From positions 25,001 through 41,175 of the forward strand of contig JABUQX010002267.1 in NCBI GenBank assembly GCA_015478945.1: a stretch of 16,175 bases of DNA, written 5' to 3'. Every line of letters starts with the position of its first letter. The stretch's first letter is position 1. The translations under genes were made by a program, and so were the position numbers. Shown one piece after another: positions 13,125 to 16,175 of the stretch. This DNA comes from Trachelipus rathkii. Taxonomy: Eukaryota > Arthropoda > Malacostraca > Isopoda > Trachelipodidae. Under the pieces are notes generated by a model. The model was not told the DNA's origin. It saw only the letters and a program-made list of their open reading frames with translations, and ran no database searches.

Positions 13125-16092
13125 TTTAAATTTTTATTTGTTTTATTTATTTTTGTTTTATTAGCTTTTAAACATTTGTTTTTACTAAAAATTTTATGCT
13201 CTTCATGTTTAAAACGTAAAAATTTACGTTTTTACATACCCTAAAGCAGTAAATCAGTAAATCAGTAAATCAAATCACCCTCCCTCACTAAATCCATGAT
13301 CTATTGATCTATTGATCTATTGATCTATTGATCTATTGATTCAAGTTTCTTTCTCTTTAGTATAACATAACACAAAAACTTTTATTTATTTTTGTTTTAT
13401 TTGCTTTAAACATTTGTTTTTACTAAAAAAAATTATGCTTTTCATGTTTAAAACGTAAAAATTTACGTTTTTACATACCCTAAAGCAGTAAATCAGTAAA
13501 TCAGTAAATCAAATCACCCTCCCCACTCCATCCATGATCTATTGATCTATTGATCTATTGATCTATTGATCTATTGATCTATTGATCTATTGATTCAAGT
13601 TTCTTTCTCTTTAGTATAACATAACACAAAACTTTTATTTATTTTTGTTTTGTTTCTTTAAACATTTTGTTTTTACTAAAAAATTTATTTATTTATTAAC
13701 TTAATTTATTTATTTATTAACTTAAAAAAATTTGCATTTTTACATACCTTAAAGCAGTAAATCAGTAAATCAGTAAATCAAACTGTATCCAGCCACCCTC
13801 CTACCCATCCATGATCTATTGATCTATTGATCTATTGATCTATTGATCTATTGATCTATTGACTCAAGTCATATTTTGTATAACATAACACAAAACTTTT
13901 ATTTATTTTGTTTTTTTTCTTTAAACATTTTGTTTTTACTAAAAATTTATTCTTTTTATGTTTATAACTTAAAAAAATTTGCATTTTTACATACCTTAAA
14001 GCAGTAAATCAGTAAATCAGTAAAGCAGTAAATCAAAATCAGTAAAACTCAAATCACCCTCCCCCACTCCATTCATGATCTATTGACTATTGATCTATTG
14101 ATTCAAGTTTCTTTCTCTTTAGTATAACATAATACAAAAACTTTTATTTATTTTGTTTTGTTTTCTTTAAACATTTTGTTTTTACTAAAAAATTTATTCT
14201 TTTTATGTTTATAACTTAAAAAATTTGCATTTTTACATACCCTAAAGCAGTAAACTGCAAATCAAAATCAAACTAAATCCAGCTACCTCTACCCATCCAT
14301 GAGATTCATTGATCTATTGATCTATTGATCTTATTGATCTAATTGATCTATTGATTTATTGATCTATTGACTCAAGTCATATTTTGTATAACATAACACA
14401 AAAACTTTTATTTATTTTGTTTTGTTTTCTTTAAACATTTTGTTTTTACTAAAAAATTTATTCTTTTTATGTTTATAACTTAAAAATTCAGTAATCATAC
14501 TCCTAAAACAGTAATCAGTAAACCAGTAAAGCAGTAAATCAAAAATCAGTAAATCAAATAACCCTCCCCACTCCATCCATGATCTATTGATCTATTATCT
14601 ATTGATCTATTTGACTTTATTATCTCAAGTTTCTTTCTTTAGTATAAAATAATACAAAACTTATTATTTTTTTGTTTTGTTCTCTTTAAACATTTTGTTT
14701 TTACTAAAAAAATATTCTTTTTATGTTTATAACTTAAAAAAATTTGCATTTTTACATACCTTAAAGCAGTAAATCAGTAAATCAGTAAATCAAACTGTAA
14801 CCAGCCACCCTCCATACCTTCCACGATCTATTGATCTATTGATCTATTGATCTATTGATCTATTGATTAAAGTCATATTTTGTATAACATAACACAAAAA
14901 CTTTTATTTATTTTGTTTTGTTTCTTTAAACATTTTTGTTTTTACTAAAAATTTATTTCTTTTTATGTTTATAACTTAAAAATTTGCATTTTTACATACC
15001 TTAAAGCAGTAAATCAGTAAATCAGTTAATCAAACTGCCTCCTGCCACTCCTGCCCTTCCATGATCTATTGATCATTGATCTATTGACTATTGATCTATT
15101 GACTAAGCTCATATTTTGTATGTGTTTATAACACAAAATCTTTGACAAATATTTTTGCTTTGTTTCTTTTAAATATTTTGTTTTTACTAAAATTTATTCT
15201 TTTTATGTTTATGTTAACCTAAAAATTTGTATTTACATACTCTAAAGCTAGAAAACTACAAATCAGTAAATCAGTAATCCTGAAATCAGTAAATCAGTAA
15301 ATCTGTAAATCAGAACTGCCCTCCGGTCACCCTCCTACCCATCCATAGATTATTGATCTATATTTTGATTCTAGCTGGATCTATTGATCTACGATCTATT
15401 GACCTAAGTCATATTTTGTATAACATAATGCAAAAACTTTTATTTACTTTGTTTTGTTTTTAAACATTTTGTTTTTACTAAAAAATTTATTCTTTTATGT
15501 TTATAACCTAAAAAAATTTACATTTTTCCATACCTTAAAGCAGTAAATCAGTAAATCAGTAAATCAGTAAAATCAGCCCATCCATCCTACTCTCCTAATC
15601 GCATCCGGCCACCCTCCTACCTATATCCAATGAGCTTTGATCTATTGATCTATTGATCTATTGATCTATTGATCTATTGATCCCGTCGTTATTTATAACA
15701 TAACTATCAAAACTTTTACTATTTTATTTTGTTTCTTAAACATCTCTTGTTTTTACTAGCAAATTATTCTTTTATGTTTAAGCAACTTTAAAAAAAATTT
15801 GCATTTTTACATACCTAAAGCAGAAAATCAGTAAATCAGTAAATCAGTAAATCAGTAAAATCAAGCTACCAAATCTGTAAATCAACTGTATCCAGCCACC
15901 CTCCAACCCATCCATGATCTATTGATCTATTGATCATTGATTCAAGTCATATTTTTGTATAACATAACACAAAAACTTTTATTATTTTTTGTTTTGTTTC
16001 TTTAAACATTTTGTTTTTACAAAATTTTTTTTTTTTTTTTTTACGTTATAACTTAAAAAATTTGCATTTTTACATACCTTAAAGCAGTAAAT
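13125..16092. repeat. Satellite array, about 12 monomers of about 259 bp
   Basis: Monomers start at the word CTTTTATTTATTTT(T)GTTTTG or its variants near 13125, 13378, 13631, 13895, 14143, 14405, 14658, 14907, 15150, 15436, 15715 and 15977. Spacing is 243-286 bp. Each monomer runs: T-rich start, AAACATTTTGTTTTTACTAA, a TTCTTTTTATG word, GCATTTTTACATACC, TAAAGCAG, an (AGTAAATC)n mini-array (usually three copies), a C-rich linker (CACCCTCC...CCATCCATG), a (GATCTATT)n mini-array (about two to seven copies), then a tail ending TATAACATAACACAAAA. Monomers differ mainly in octamer copy number, linker and tail type. The twelfth is cut short at 16092 inside its first octamer array. No coding potential. 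Confidence 0.97.
13248..13341. repeat. Paired octamer mini-arrays in satellite monomer 1
   Basis: (AGTAAATC)n at 13248-13272 and (GATCTATT)n at 13298-13341 are separated by 25 bases. The reverse complement of the first octamer is GATTTACT, which matches GATCTATT at 6 of 8 positions. The same pair recurs in the other full monomers, so each monomer can in principle fold the two arrays against each other. Confidence 0.85.
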
Positions 16093-16175
16093 TATGGCGC
16101 ACGGGATCAGCAGAAAGCGTTTCACGATAAACGCGGGAAACGGTTAAACACCCAACGACTGAACGAAGTAATACC
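16093..16175. other. Unrelated CpG-rich sequence after an abrupt satellite break
   Basis: Composition jumps from under 30% GC to about 49% GC with about nine CpGs in 83 bp. The stretch is open in at least one plus frame (reading YGARDQQKAFHDKRGK) and one minus frame over its whole length, so it may be the edge of a coding sequence or another transposon. GCGTTT/AAACGC at 16117-16134 forms a small hairpin. I do not recognise it. Confidence 0.5.

Noticed and set aside
13248..16060. CRISPR-like array of short repeats
   Set aside because: The octamers are directly tandem with no unique spacers, within a satellite monomer; no cas genes.

Overview
This is a eukaryotic, AT-rich, gene-poor window made almost entirely of repetitive DNA. 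I find no host protein-coding gene, tRNA, rRNA or CRISPR. The mobile elements suggest an arthropod: a Tc1-type DD34E transposase, a reverse transcriptase fragment of a kind I associate from memory with arthropods (decapod crustaceans in particular), and several decayed hAT families. The very high content of dinucleotide repeats would fit a crustacean. This taxonomic guess is weak and rests on recalled family resemblance, not on a search.

Layout: 1-1216 is most of a Tc1-like transposon. Its transposase frame runs in from beyond the left edge, has an intact DD34E triad and a frameshifted C-terminus. From 1217 to 11992 the window alternates between (TA)n tracts of about 130-340 bp (1217-1500, 3945-4090, 5139-5483, 6593-6768, 6920-7078, 8179-8353, 10112-10244, 11813-11992; roughly 1.6 kb in total) and blocks of about 1-2.5 kb holding dead transposons. 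Block 1501-3944 has a weak hAT relict on the plus strand. Block 4091-5138 opens with a hAT-type terminus (CAGAGGTGGGCA) followed by a minus-strand non-LTR reverse transcriptase pseudogene. Block 5484-6592 is AT-rich with a (TAA)n tract. Block 7079-8178 and the start of block 10250-11812 are two diverged copies of one repeat family. Block 8354-10111 carries a minus-strand BED-finger hAT transposase relict. Block 10250-11812 carries the C-terminal half of a second hAT lineage (SCAND3/ZBED5-like), also on the minus strand.

From 11993 the character changes. There is a 109-bp tandem duplication with hairpins (12030-12250), a GC-richer non-coding island ending in a purine-rich repeat (12251-12830), and then a satellite array of twelve monomers of about 259 bp (about 13125-16092). 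Each monomer contains two octamer mini-arrays, (AGTAAATC)n and (GATCTATT)n, which are nearly reverse-complementary. Monomers 2-7 alternate between two types, giving a 513-bp higher-order period. The array stops abruptly at 16092 and the last 83 bases are CpG-rich unrelated sequence.

Nothing here works together as a gene system. The most interesting material is structural: (TA)n tracts bounding transposon blocks, and the satellite with its higher-order pattern and foldable octamer pairs.
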